In this document: piece after piece, positions 36,616-48,207 of the stretch
Numbering within the stretch: position 1 is the first letter of the stretch
How the letters are laid out: the number at the start of each line of letters is the position of its first letter
Assembly: GCF_910589235.1 (NCBI RefSeq)
Contig: NC_060960.1
Coordinates: forward strand, 6,329,339 to 6,393,338
Length of the DNA: 64,000 bases
Reading direction: 5' to 3'
Origin: Vespa crabro
Lineage: Eukaryota; Arthropoda; Insecta; Hymenoptera; Vespidae
Translations under genes and position numbers: made by a program
Notes under the pieces: generated by a model
Seen by the model: only the letters and a program-made list of their open reading frames with translations
The model's database searches: none
What the model was told of the DNA's origin: nothing

Positions 36616-37392
36616 AAAAAGATTTGTAAAGTGAACATCTACGAATTCGAATTTATAAATATAATAGTATACATATAACTTGACCTATTTATCTAAGAAA
36701 GCTGTTATTCATTGGTAGCTTGTCATTCAATATTTTTTAACATTTATTTTTTTAATATTTTAAATAAATGATTAGTACATATTTATAACAATATATCAGT
36801 ATGTAATATATACGATTAGTATTATATCAATTAATACAAGAATCGTCGGTACTTGCATTAAAACATTTACAAATGTAATAATTTATCAATATTTCAAATA
36901 GATGATCAACATTTATAATAAACCTAAACGCAACTCTGATACATAATTATTTATATCGATCATTATTGATATTTTATCATGAATATTGATCAAAATATTC
37001 ATACATATATATTGATTATTTATTTCACAAAATACACATCATTAATTAATGAATATATGAACCGAAAAGATAGAAATTATTTGAAAAAAAAAGGAAGCTA
37101 AAAAAATGCGAAAGAAAAGTATCTTTATGGATCTTGAAGATAATATTTTATATTTCTCTAATAATTAACGAACTACATATTTTATATATAAACGATAAAA
37201 CATTAAGTATGAAAGTATGAAATGAATATTAAGTATGAAAGGTATGAAGGGCAATTATGGCGTTCGTTGTAAAAGACTTCGATCTTTTGGGTTTCTTGGT
37301 TTTGCCGTCTATTTTCGTATCGTAAGAACTCGCGTAAAGAAACGGAAGTCATAGGGAGCCTTCCACGTGTTCCTTCGATTTCTCTCTCTCTC

Positions 37393-37447
<55 letters not shown>

Positions 37448-37456
37448 TTATCCCTC
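36583..37456. other. Non-coding AT-rich stretch
   Basis: It has (TA)n next to the MITE and a CT tract at 37380-37447. A minus-strand frame at 37203-37487 passes through the CT/GA tract; its non-repeat part (MTSVSLREFLRYENRRQNQE…) is protein-like but has no independent support. Confidence 0.5.
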
Positions 37457-37828
37457 TCACGGATACGTCTTCGTCGCCGATACACATTCGGTACGTTTAT
37501 TTCTGCTTCTTTCGCAGTCTATACACGTATTTTCAGGGCTCGGCTCAACTTGACTTCGAGTTCCGTGAGGAGGAGAGCTCACCGTTCTGTGAGTCCTCCT
37601 CCTCTTCCTCCTCCTCCTTCCCCTCCTTCTAACAGACTCTCCTTCGTGGGAACTCATTAATACGAGGACATAATCGTGCAAACATACCGCGATCGATTCG
37701 CCGATCGTATACTGATTTCTAAGAGATACCTCGAAATGGCTACCGATTCCGGAATTTAGATTCGTTCGATTTGCCAAAGCTTCGAGAACAACTGACTCGA
37801 TTATCTCGATGTATCTTATTACATACAT
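37457..37828 (-). CDS. Unrecognised 123-codon open frame
   Basis: An ATG-initiated frame that is mostly repeat-free: MYVIRYIEIIESVVLEALAN … GSHFEVSLRNQYTIGESIAV…, an Arg-rich middle created by an AGG repeat, and a Cys-containing end (ENTCIDCERSRNKRTECVSA). GC content is raised here, and another plus-strand frame is also open, so chance is possible. No domain or splice evidence. Confidence 0.25.
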   Translation of the reverse strand: MYVIRYIEIIESVVLEALANRTNLNSGIGSHFEVSLRNQYTIGESIAVCLHDYVLVLMSSHEGESVRRRGRRRRKRRRTHRTVSSPPHGTRSQVEPSPENTCIDCERSRNKRTECVSATKTYP

Positions 37829-38158
37829 ACATTATGTATGCACATACACAATCCTGTTTGTATTCTATTTATATACATTTTATCTATCTATATGGTATGT
37901 AGGACCAATCCATATATATATATATATATATATTTTTTTTTTCATTATTTTGTAAAAGTTAGAAAATGAATCGTCAATCGATTTATAAAATTTGAAAATT
38001 AATTAACAATTCATCTCTCTACTATAATTGAATATTTCCTTTATTTAAATACTTTGAAATGCTTTGATTTTTTCGTATCTATTTGCAAAAAAATTAGCTA
38101 TACTAACAAATTCAATTTGTTGAAAGGTGTATGATTTATTTTGTCCACCATTATATAC

Positions 38159-38290
<132 letters not shown>

Positions 38291-38454
38291 AATTTCTCCG
38301 CGTAAAATAAGCGAATTGATTGGTACTCGAGTTACCTCTTTGCCTATGCTTCTCAGCTATGAACGTGGACTGCTGATTGAAACGTCGATCGCGGAAGTTG
38401 TATTGCACGTCCGTTCTGCCTCCCGCTCGTGTTGCGCGCCATCGAAATAATAAA

Positions 38455-38963
38455 ATGTCGGCGAACGACTTCTGCACCCGCTGGAACTTTACGGTCAGCC
38501 TTATCGTGTTTACGGCACTACTCCTCGTAAATGCACAACTCTTTCGACCCTCGTACAGTTTTATTTTTCGAATAGAACCAAGATATACAACCGAAGAACC
38601 ATGAACATTTTCTCTCCCCCGCAAAGATAATTCATTTTAATCTAATTAAATACTTTTAGAAATTTTTCTTATATATAAACGACAATATAAGAATAATTAA
38701 GATGTTATCATTAATTATAATTAAATAATAATATATATTAAAATTAATGTAATATTAATAAATAAAATTTTAATACCCAAGATATATAATATATATTATA
38801 TATAATTATTTTAATTTTTATATTATTTATATTAAATAAAAAATTAAAAAAATATATATATATACAAATTAATATTACATAATTATGATAATTATAATAT
38901 ACATTGTATATGATAATACGTATACATATATTATATTAACACATATGACATTAATATATTTAA

Positions 38964-39020
<57 letters not shown>

Positions 39021-39272
39021 ATTAAAAAGAATAAAATTATAAAAATCTATGTTTGTTTTCAGATGGTGTATTCTTTCCTCGTCAAGGACGAGCGATGTGG
39101 TGGTGAGTCTTTGTTTATTTTTTATAAAATTCGAATTTTCATCTGAAATTACTAGGAAAAAGGAAACAAGGAAAAAGAACAATGAGATTGACTTCTTGTG
39201 TTTGTAATCGAAACGAACGAGAAGAAAGAAAGATAAAGGCGGTACAAGAGTTCCTATCGTTAACTCTCTCTT

Positions 39273-39327
<55 letters not shown>

Positions 39328-41010
39328 CTCTTTCTATTCGTTCAGATATTCGACATAGAGACACGAGTTATCATGTAATAATAAAATCCTGCACGTTTCT
39401 TCGCATTAGAAGAGATAAGAAAACGAGTACGAGGTTTTCCGTGCTTCTTCTCGCTTTCACGTAATCCTTGTTATGCTTATCGGTATCGTCACGATAACGC
39501 AGCATCATGCCAAGCGTATATGTTATTTGGACTGACAGATCGTACAGCTTGTATTCGTCATCTAAATGAGATTAGATTATACATATATATATACATATAT
39601 ATATATATATTTATTTATATATATGTATATGTATATATACAGAGTGGACCGAAAGTTTTCCATCTAAGTTCTATTTTAAAAATCAATTACTCTTTTTCGA
39701 GACTTTTTAGTATTTTATATATATATATATAATAATAATTCGAATTATATATATATTATATATATATTATTTCTTATATATATATAATATATACATATGT
39801 ATATATAATTATACACATATACAGGCACACACATTTTTCAGATTATAAAACTAGAAATCTAACTCGTAAAATTGGAGGTCTAATTGCAAGCTTTAAAACA
39901 TCGCGAAAAGAAGTAATTGATATTTAAAGTCAAGACGCAACAATGTTTGGCCTTATCCTAAGTAGTACGTAAATTAATGCGTAAACGTAATTATATCGAT
40001 AGACGTTTGGTTTTGTTTAATATTATTTTTACGAATCATATGTATATTTTTTCTCTTTCTTTTCTTGTCTTTTTTTTTTTCTTTTGTTTTTAATTTTGTC
40101 TTTAAGAAAGATGAATGCTTAAAAAACATCATGAAAGTTTTCATCACAATGTAGATGACTCGAAATGTGCCATCTCGAGTTGTAACGAGGTCATCACGCA
40201 TGCGATGATACATCAACGATGATGTCGTCGAGACGTTCCATTCGTTCACTTCATTTGCCTCCGTTACTTTTAGGAGATATTATAGACTCTATCGAGGATC
40301 ATTTGTCTTCATCGTCACTGTCATTTCTTTTCATTTCGTTCCATTATTGAGTGAAACGAGAGCCTCCGTCATTCCGTTCTATTTAATGATATCGACGTGT
40401 GCAGAACATGCATACGAAGAATCTTATCGTCTTTTACAACGACGATACTTACAAAGGGTACGTTGAACCTATGTGTGCAATTTCTTTGATAAATTATTCG
40501 TTTACTCATTTATTTTTCATTCTTTTGCTTCTTTTTTTCTTTTTTTTTTTCGATTATAGAAACAATTGTCTATTTTTACATTCTGTCGAGTAAATAAATA
40601 ATATTCAATAATTACCTTCCAAATATTTAGAAGATCTAACGAATTAAATATAAATACGTTACAAAACGATTATAGACTTGATATATCGATTTTTTCTTAG
40701 ATTTAATCGAAAGAATATTTCTGTTCGATATTTAAGAATACAAAATAAACGATGAATCTGAAGAATAGAAAACGAAAAAACCAAAAAAAGAAGAACAAAA
40801 AAGAAAAAAGAAAAAAAGAAGAGAGAAGAAAAAATCATTCGCGAGTGGAATTGTCTGAAATCACGAATGAAATCGACAGGAGGGCCGATTTCTAAAACGA
40901 AAGAGAGAGCAAGGTCGAGGAAAGGCATGCTCTCCTTGTGAGTTTGTCCTAGATCCTGGAAAGAAGCAGGTCACGTTGTATCTTTCTCATTCTATCTATT
41001 TCTCTGTCTG

Positions 41011-41043
<33 letters not shown>

Positions 41044-41870
41044 GTCTCTTTCTGTCTCTCTATCTCTCTATCTATCTATCTATCTCTCTTTCTCTGTCTC
41101 TATCTCTGTCTCTCTTTCTTTTACTGTTTCTCTGTACGTGTACGTTTCGGTCAGTTGGCAGGACGACATTGCTTCGCAAGGACGACTGCACGTCGGTGTT
41201 GGCCTAAATTGCTAAGCACGCTAGTCATACTACACGCGCGACACGTTAATTTCCGCAAATAGAAACACTCTCAGAGTGTTCTAACTTGGGTTTCATCCTC
41301 CTTCCTATATTTCATTTCAGGATAATCGGTTTCTCGATTCTTACAAAATATTCGAATGTACATGCGTATATATTTATTTAAACGACGATTATATCTCTTT
41401 GTAAACGGCGATCGTCGATGACGCAGCCATCTTGAATATCTAACAAAAAGAACGTGTGACGTCAACGACCGACGTAGATAGGTACTTTTAGATATTTAAA
41501 AAATCAATTTCAATGATATTTCGCTCGTCTATAAATTTCCGTCATTTTTCATTGACTCGTTGAATATTTTTTTCTCTTTCTTTTTTTTCTTTTTTTTCTT
41601 TTTTTTTTTTTTTTTTAGAGTTAGGAAGGTGAAGTTTTTTTTTTCTTTTTTTTTATTGAAATAAATCGCACACATACGTGTTTGTTCGATCGTTATCATA
41701 TATTCCTCATATAGCGAAGTTAAAAACAACCGTTCGCTTTTGAGCTCGCTCGTCTACAAGTAGCTCTCGCGAATCTATATATAAAGACTAGAGGGACTTT
41801 GGTCTCTCGCTTAGCTCGCTCCAATTTTCTTCCCGGAAGGCGAATTTTCTTTAACGTTTCTATAAGTAAC

Positions 41871-41910
<40 letters not shown>

Positions 41911-42290
41911 CAGGGGGGCTTAAAAAGAAATTGGATTCTTCATGCATTTCCTTGTTTGAATCTCTAACGTTTCACTTCACATAATGTCGAAAGAATATTT
42001 CATATATTAGAAAAGTTACATTTCGATTCGTATCAGTTTTATCTTTTTTTTTCTTCTCTCTTTCTCTTTCTCTCTCTCATTTCTTTGTTCATTTTTTTCT
42101 ATTTTTGCTTTCTTTCTCAACTTAGCCCCGTTCGTTGATATTAACTTTTATCTTGTGTGCTTCGTTAAGTTGTTTATTACCTGAGTTACTACTTTAGCTC
42201 GTGGAAAAAGGGCTGGCCATGAGAATAGTAGAGTTGGAGCGCGCGCATGCACGCGTGGAAATGGGGATGATGCAGTTGGCCTGGATAAAG
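38455..42290 (+). CDS. 5' part of an unidentified single-pass membrane protein with coiled-coil stalk
   Basis: Four exons join in consistent phase: 38455-38526, 39063-39102, 40405-40457 and 42198-42290. Exon 1 reads MSANDFCTRWN then FTVSLIVFTALLL. Exon 2 continues MVYSFLVKDERCG, so the junction completes one hydrophobic helix of 20 residues flanked by polar sequence. Exons 3 and 4 add EHAYEESYRLLQRRYLQR and LVEKGLAMRIVELERAHARV plus EMGMMQLAWIK, a charged helix with hydrophobic spacing suited to a coiled coil. Splice sites are good (TTGTTTTCAG, GTGAGT, GTGTGCAG, GTACGT), except that the exon 4 donor (AAG|GTCGGT) is weak. With a short N-terminus and the helix first, this looks like a type II protein, the layout seen in membrane collagens and gliomedin/colmedin-type proteins, but no family motif proves it. 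Downstream exons were not found. The ATG follows a CTTCTCAG acceptor-like site. Exons 1-3 are firmer than exon 4. Confidence 0.45.
38975..39012. repeat. (ATT)n microsatellite
   Basis: Pure ATT triplets within intron 1 of the membrane-protein model. A CT tract (39265-39330) lies in intron 2. Confidence 0.9.
39640..39958. mobile_element. Mariner-like MITE, copy 2
   Basis: The left end CAGAGTGGACCGAAAGTTTT … TTAAAAATCAATTACTCTTT is matched, inverted, by AAAGAAGTAATTGATATTTAAAG … TTTGGCCTTATCC on the right, and both ends abut TA. The interior is TA-rich with no coding capacity. It sits inside an intron of the membrane-protein model. Confidence 0.65.
40994..41128. repeat. CT/CTGT/CTAT-rich microsatellite
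   Basis: Imperfect pyrimidine tract with TCTG and TCTA variants. The Ser/Leu frame through it is a repeat artefact. A possible acceptor (GTTGGCAG) and 20-codon frame follow at 41161, but the phase does not fit the neighbouring exons. Confidence 0.85.
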
Positions 42291-42727
42291 GTCGGTGGCC
42301 GACCTAGCCCCCCAGCAAGTCCGGGACGGCTGGCCGGGGTGGCCAGCCCTGTTTCAACCACCCACTGTTATTGATTTTGTTAACCTTCTATGCTATACCA
42401 CTCTTCCTCCCCCCTTTTTTCTCTCTCTTTTTCTCCCTCACACTTTTATTCCTCCCCCACTATATGATAACGGATTGCCCGCTATTTTCAATGATACCAT
42501 TTCTCCTTTCCTCGAACCCTTCTCTATCATCCCCTTTTTTCTTCATGCGCCCTTCCTTCCCCTCTATCTCTCTCTCTCTCTTCCCTCCCCTTCTCTGTTT
42601 CTCCCCCTTTCTATTTCATTCTCTTTCTCTTTCTCTTTATCTCGAAAAAAATCGTGTTATTAGAAACGTCAGATTGCTATGATTAGCAAATCAAATGTAG
42701 ATACGTTTTCTATAAGGGTGAGGCAAA
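42291..42727. other. GC-rich patch with two perfect hairpins, then CT-rich DNA
   Basis: GGTCGG/CCGACC (42290-42304) and GGCTGGCC/GGCCAGCC (42329-42349) are perfect short inverted repeats directly after exon 4 of the membrane-protein model. The rest is pyrimidine-rich with no gene. Confidence 0.5.
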
Positions 42728-42957
42728 GGGTGGGCCAAAGTTTTTATGTAATTTAAAAAAATCAATTACTATTATTCGTGATTTTTAAATTATTGTAATT
42801 AAGCTTGTAGTTTCACAAGTTAGGTTTTTAGTTTTATTATCTGGAGGGTGGAGGACGGGGAAAAAGAAAGAAAGAAAAACAAACAAATTAGGATAAAAGA
42901 ATCTCGAAAAGGAGAAATTAATTTTTTTAATTATCAAGGAGTTTTTGAGCTCACACT
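42728..42957. mobile_element. Mariner-like MITE, copy 3
   Basis: Left GGTGGGCCAAAGTTTTTATG … AAAAATCAATTACTATTATT is mirrored by a diverged right end (AATCTCGAAAAGGAGAAATT … CAAGGAGTTTTTGAGC). The outer ends are less clear than in the other copies, and no TA target duplication was assigned. Confidence 0.5.
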
Positions 42958-43266
42958 GTGAAAACGTGTGACTCAAATACGATTCGTTGGCCCTGAAAAC
43001 TCGTAAGATGTAATATTTTAAAAGCATTGCAGTGTCTATTCTAATATTTTCTCACATAATTGGAGATATAATTGTTAAATAATGATGATAGAGATTGAAC
43101 ATCTAATATGTGATTTTTTCGTTCGAACAAAAAGGTCGGTCATTTAGTTTTTTATTTTCCTCTTTCTTCTTCTTCTTCTTCTTCTTTTTTTTCTTTTGTT
43201 TCCTTGATTTCTTTTTTCTCTTTTTTGAAATCTCTCTTTCTCTGTTAGTCTGATCTTATCGTTTTC

Positions 43267-43581
43267 ATGTACAGAACGAAGAGCAAAACTTCTTCTTTTC
43301 TCTTCACTTCCGTGGGTAGAAACATTGAATTCCGTCTCGAGTCGATTACGACGCTCGTGGCTTTTCACTCGGCGCGAACTACAATGGCGATGCAGAAGCA
43401 ATCCCTGTACTATCTATTTTCTTATTATAATTTACGATCCGCACTAGCATTCTTACGCCCACCTAACGATTCGTTCGGAGAGCGTTCATTAGCGCATACC
43501 TACACTTTCCGCTTCGAAAAAGGAATTCGTTTTATTTCACCATGTGTAATACTGTGTTGCTTGATATTTACTCATCCATAG
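43267..43581 (+). CDS. Unrecognised 104-codon open frame
   Basis: An ATG-initiated, repeat-free frame in GC-richer DNA: MYRTKSKTSSFLFTSVGRNI … MAMQKQSLYYLFSYYNLRSA … CVILCCLIFTHP. A strong acceptor-like site (GTTTTCATGTACAG) lies immediately after the ATG, so the segment may instead be an exon read in phase. No family is recognised. Confidence 0.3.
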   Translation: MYRTKSKTSSFLFTSVGRNIEFRLESITTLVAFHSARTTMAMQKQSLYYLFSYYNLRSALAFLRPPNDSFGERSLAHTYTFRFEKGIRFISPCVILCCLIFTHP

Positions 43582-44378
43582 ATTTTGTTTCCTTTGAGAA
43601 TTAAGATCTCAACCAAGTATTAGTTGAGCAATCATAATAATCCAAAAAGATATGATTCGAAAACTATAAAAAAAAAAAAATAAAATATAAATCAATTAAT
43701 TAATTAACTAATAAATAAATTAATTAATTATTTAATTAATTAATAAAAGAAAGTAAATCAATGTTAATGTTGTTGTAAATGTATAGGCAAATTTACCACG
43801 TTAACACGTATACCCGTATACGTAGGCAGATTACACGTATCAATTTCTTTGGATACGTTAGAACGAAAGGCTATCGTCGTAAAGAGGCGATTTACTCGTA
43901 GATTACAGAACCCTACTTGACGCGTTTATACTCGTGCTTGCTTGCTTGCTCACTTGCTCGTTCTCTTACTTACTTGCTTGCTTGCTTGCTTGCTTGCTTG
44001 CACGAGCCTGCTGCCGATGGAATCGTAATGCCTTGTATCTGTGCCACTGTGCGAATTGAATTCCAATTACACGCTTGATTTACTTGTTATTCGGCCGAGA
44101 ACTCGAATCGCATCCACGCCGTTTGGCGCCACTCCATCCTCTTTGGCGACGATACAGTCCCCTCCTTTTCTTCGTCGTCGTCCTCCTCTTCCTCCTCCTC
44201 CTTCTCTGTCACTTCTTCTCCTTCTCCTTTTCCTTTTTCTTCTTCTTCTTCTTCTTCTTCTTCTTCTCCGTTTCTCGATTTACGTTCGATCTGATAGAAC
44301 ATAAATATCGATCGATTTTTCAAATTAAGAATGCAAAATTTTCATCTTTACTATACAATATCTCGTATTTCTTTTTAG

Positions 44379-44410
<32 letters not shown>

Positions 44411-44783
44411 AAAAAATAAGATAAGAAAAAAAAAAAGAAAAATAAAACAATTAAATTTCTTTTCTCCTATTAAACTCTTTGGCGTTATCCGTTTCCCAAG
44501 TGCATTCAGGGACATACGAGGATGAAAAAGAACGGCAAGGAAGAAGAAAAGGTCATTGCCGGAGAACGGAGACATTTCGATCGGTCGAGTGGTTCGATAA
44601 TCGAGCGGTCATGGCCGGCAGGCCGGCCGGCCGCCAGCAGGACTTCCAGAGGACTCGTACTGTTATTCCGGCTCTTTCTTTTTTTTTTCTTTTTTCTTTT
44701 CTTGCTTCTCATGCTCTTTCACGCAACACATACACACATACACAGACACACACACATAAAAAAGAAAAAAAAACACTATAGAC
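43582..44783. other. Repeat-rich stretch with one exon-like island
   Basis: It contains AATT-type repeats (43690-43745), (TTGC)n at 43930-44003, TCC/TTC tracts at 44160-44272 and poly-A at 44380-44409. At 44506 a strong acceptor (CCGTTTCCCAAGTGCATTCAG) precedes a GC-rich segment open in two frames up to about 44675, possibly an exon of the gene on this strand, but frame and end are undecided. Confidence 0.4.
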
Positions 44784-45102
44784 CAGAGGATCCCAAAGTG
44801 CGGATCACGTTAAATATTCAAAATATGAGAATAGTTTTACATGTTCATTATATAGAAATATTTTAATTATCATAAAACGTCGTATGAACAATCGATAAAA
44901 ATTGATCGTATTTAAAAGATCATGTGAGAATGATTATTTTTGTTTGATCTTTCTCCATTCGCAAATTTATATCGAGACAAATTTTAAATTGCTTATCAAT
45001 CAACTTTCGACATCAATTACACTTTCCGAGTGGGTCGCGATAAATTACCGTTTTCGAAAGTGGGTCTTGGCCCATAAACCCATAAAAGTTTGGTAAACCC
45101 TG
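44784..45102. mobile_element. hAT-like MITE with 8-bp target duplication
   Basis: The element begins CAGAGGATCCCAAAGTGCGG and ends …AAAGTTTGGTAAACCCTG, the inverted form of the CAGNGG…CCAAA termini typical of hAT elements. It is flanked by CTATAGAC on the left and CTGTAGAC on the right, an 8-bp target duplication with one mismatch. The interior includes GTGGGTCGCG, a phrase common in SPIN-like hAT MITEs. At 319 bp with no transposase, it is non-autonomous. Confidence 0.75.
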
Positions 45103-45110
45103 CTGTAGAC

Positions 45111-46033
45111 AATATGTATTCCGCATTAACGTTATAAAGATCCAAAAACATTTCAATGTTCTAGATTCGTTGGTTTCCTATGAAGTATTCTTATTATCAT
45201 TATTACAAGAGTGTGTATGTGTAAATGAAAAAGGAAAAAAAAAAGGAAAAAAAAAAATAGAACATACATTTATTAACATTTTTATTTCTTTTTATCGGTA
45301 TATTATTATTTAATTGATGATAAATATTTCGTACGAATAAATGATCACTATATATGAATATTTTTATTGAGTAATGAAATAATTAAATGTCAGGATTGCG
45401 TCTTTTTATTAGTGGTACTTATGTTATATTATAAATATTGATCGCATTAATTTAAAATACTGTTTCAATGAATAAAAGTCATTGTCAGTAATATTGTTTC
45501 ATCAACGTCATCGTGATTTATAATATAAGAAAAGACATGGAGAATAGGCAAACGAATGGGATATTTTTCCCATCCCAGAGTAAAGTTCTTTCTATAGAAA
45601 GGGACATGAGTTAACCCGAGCCGATCTAAACGAGCGGGAAACTGGGCCACGTGACGTAAATGCGCGATAATAGAGGAAACAGGACTACGACCCACTTTGA
45701 ACGATTCCAGTTAAACTAACTGAAGATTTACCTCGAAAACTACCCCTCGTTCAATCCCCTCCCCACCACTCAGTCGACTCACCTGCATAATAATTTCCCG
45801 TCTATTCTAAGCAGCTTTTTGATTTTTTGCATTTTTAAAATAGTCTATTGCATTTTGATCATTAATAATATATCATATTCTTAGACCTTTAATCTTCTAT
45901 AATAATATTTTTTTCGTGTCAGCAAAAAATTCCATACCGTGAAACTTATTTAAATTACTTATACAGGGTTGAATCTTCGCCGTCGAGAAAAAAGAGAGAG
46001 AGAGAAAAAAAAGAAAAAAAAAAAAAAGTCCTA
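45111..46033. other. Non-coding stretch between two MITEs
   Basis: AT-rich with A-tracts (45237-45258, 46009-46026). A minus-strand frame at 45465-45695 (76 codons, includes PARLDRLGLTHVPFYRKNFT) is unsupported. No gene called. Confidence 0.5.
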
Positions 46034-46241
46034 GGCCAGCTGAAAGTTATTAAGTCACGTTAAAAATCAATTACTTCTTTTCGAGATTCTTCGAGCTAAT
46101 TTTTTTTTTCTTTGTTTATTTTTTTTTCCAAATCATAATATTACAAATCCAGGAATATTTTTGCAATCAAACATTATCTAAAATGTTTTCGAAAAAGAAA
46201 TAATTGATTTTTAAAATCATTTAGAAACTTTCGATTCGTTC
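46034..46241. mobile_element. Mariner-like MITE, copy 4
   Basis: Flanking TA dinucleotides (46032-46033 and 46242-46243) bound inverted repeats of about 60 bp: GGCCAGCTGAAAGTTATTAA … AAAAATCAATTACTTCTTTT on the left and the complement AAAGAAATAATTGATTTTTA … AAACTTTCGATTCGTTC on the right. This is the best-preserved pair of termini of the four copies. Confidence 0.7.
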
Positions 46242-46588
46242 TATTTGAACTAGTATAATTATATTATACTATTCGACTTATATTGTATCATTTATATTTT
46301 CAAAATAAAGGAAAATTTGTATATGAAGTAACAATTAAATTCGTATAGCTATAAAATGAAATCAAATTTAATACATTACAGATATTTAAATGCATAAATT
46401 TAAAGTTAAATGGCGTTATATGGGATTAACGTTAAAAATAAATTATGAAATTTATACAAGTAATTTTATAAAACGATCGATCATCGACAAGTCTGACAAT
46501 TTTATTATCGGTAAAGAATATTAACGATTTCATTGATTTCCGATTGTCGTCATCGTTCACGTTCTACTCGAACTACTTTTTCTTTCTT

Positions 46589-46849
46589 TTAACATCGAAA
46601 CGATGAGGAATATTCGATCGAAGATATATCGTAAAATGGAACGCGAGTTGCTTTACAACCAGCTAAGATTTTCACTATTTCAGCATCGAGGAACAGGTAG
46701 GTATACATATAGCGTAGAATACATAGTATGTGCAATAAACGAGTAGGTAGCTGTAAATTCCCGATCACTGTGTGTCCATTGTTTCCATCACAATAAGCTA
46801 TCACTCTCGTCTTTACATGGAGCGTTTCACCTGTGCGCGTTGTGTTCAA
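46589..46849 (-). CDS. Unrecognised 86-codon open frame
   Basis: An ATG-initiated, repeat-free minus-strand frame (MNTTRTGETLHVKTRVIAYC … LHILCILRYMYTYLF … YDISSIEYSSSFRC). On the opposite strand, TTTTCACTATTTCAG and CAG|GTAGGT bracket 13 bases at 46682-46694, a possible micro-exon. No domain recognised; low confidence. Confidence 0.2.
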   Translation of the reverse strand: MNTTRTGETLHVKTRVIAYCDGNNGHTVIGNLQLPTRLLHILCILRYMYTYLFLDAEIVKILAGCKATRVPFYDISSIEYSSSFRC

Positions 46850-46935
46850 GAGACATGGATATTACAGTCGAAGGACTCTGTAGTGTGCGCCCACGATGAT
46901 CACGATTAAGGAATAGACAATAAGTATCATGCGTG

Positions 46936-46948
46936 TGACCTTTGACAC
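46936..46948. promoter_or_regulatory. DR1-type nuclear receptor site candidate
   Basis: TGACCTTTGACAC is close to the HNF4/USP direct-repeat-1 consensus (TGACCTTTGACCT). It is a single match in non-coding DNA about 540 bases upstream of a TATA box. Confidence 0.2.
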
Positions 46949-47489
46949 ACTTTTGTGAACGCGATTTTCCTTTTCCGTTTGTTTCGAATTCTCACGTGTT
47001 CTCTAATAAACGAGAATTTGATTTTCATCATTAATCGTAATTGTTGATTATAATAATGTTCATTTTTATTAACTGTTTGCTAATCGAAATTTTCTATTCA
47101 TTCTGATATTTATTCGAGATCGAAAATAAGATATTTATACATTCACTGTGATATCCGCTCATAGATGTATTCCTTTACCTTCGCAAGCCAGAGACGGATT
47201 GGTCCTTATGTTGGCACTATTGTAGAGAACGTTACACAATCTGACGAATAATAAGTAAGAAATCCAACCAGTGGAAGGAGCGATAGACTATACGGAGAGT
47301 CGATCGAATAGATTCACCTTCTAGCAACGATATTTCTACCTCGTAAAGTAACGATCATTTAAATTATCTTCGATCGACGTAGAACGATGAGCGAGCTCAA
47401 GCCTGTTAGTTCGTTTCTAAGGACAATGTTAGATATTTAGATTTTTATGTTCGATACGATCGGGATTTTCACTTGGACATTTAAATGGA

Positions 47490-47518
47490 TATAAAAGCGA
47501 TTTCACAACGCGTTGTCA
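47490..47518 (+). promoter_or_regulatory. TATA box plus initiator
   Basis: TATAAAAG at 47490-47497 is followed at the canonical distance by TCACTT, whose A (47518) lies 28 bases from the first T. The pair fits an insect core promoter well. It would drive the plus strand towards the open frame at 47689. Confidence 0.4.
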
Positions 47519-47688
47519 CTTCGTATTGAAATACGATGATATTTTATTTTGCTCGTGTTATTTTTTTCATTTTAATCAATCGCCGTTTTTATCGAATTTC
47601 AATTTGTTTTTCCCAAAAAATTTTACGACGCATCTCCGTTCGTTACATTGCCAATGTCACCGAACAATAAACGTCTTTCCACTTGGAG

Positions 47689-47937
47689 ATGCCTTCTCCT
47701 TTGCGATCATCGTTAACATCGTTACACCGAGAACTGCTTGCACCACACTCGTTTAACCTTATGAGCACAAGTGAGCAGCCACTCATTTTCCACTTAGAAC
47801 GTCTTGCGTCGTCGTTAGACTACGAACGAACGCGCTGTATGACCCAGATGCAGTCGAACAAGGTCTCGAATTTTTTATATTCATCGAACATGGCACTCTC
47901 TATGCGTTCGCTACTTGCTTGCTTAGCTTGTCTACCT

Positions 47938-47974
<37 letters not shown>

Positions 47975-48099
47975 CTTGCTTGCTTGCCTACCTTCCTTCC
48001 TTACTTCTGCTTTACTTGTCTATTGCTTACCCAGCTACTTTGCTGCTGTTACTGTTACTATTATTGCTGTTGTTGCTGCGGGGAGGCTTTGACATTTAA
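47689..48099 (+). CDS. Unrecognised open frame downstream of a TATA promoter
   Basis: ATG at 47689 (context GAGATGC) opens about 70 repeat-free codons (MPSPLRSSLTSLHRELLAPH … SEQPLIFHLERLASSLDYER …). It then runs into a TGCC tetranucleotide repeat (Ala-Cys-Leu-Pro) and a Leu run before the stop. A GTCTCG donor-like site lies after MQSNK, before the repeat, so the real coding part, if any, could end there. A shorter frame (MIFYFARVIFFILINRRFYR) starts at 47533 nearer the promoter. No homology recognised. Confidence 0.25.
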
Positions 48100-48142
48100 C
48101 TCTTTGCTTTCCTCGTACTACCTGTGCCTTAACTACTACTAT

Positions 48143-48207
<65 letters not shown>

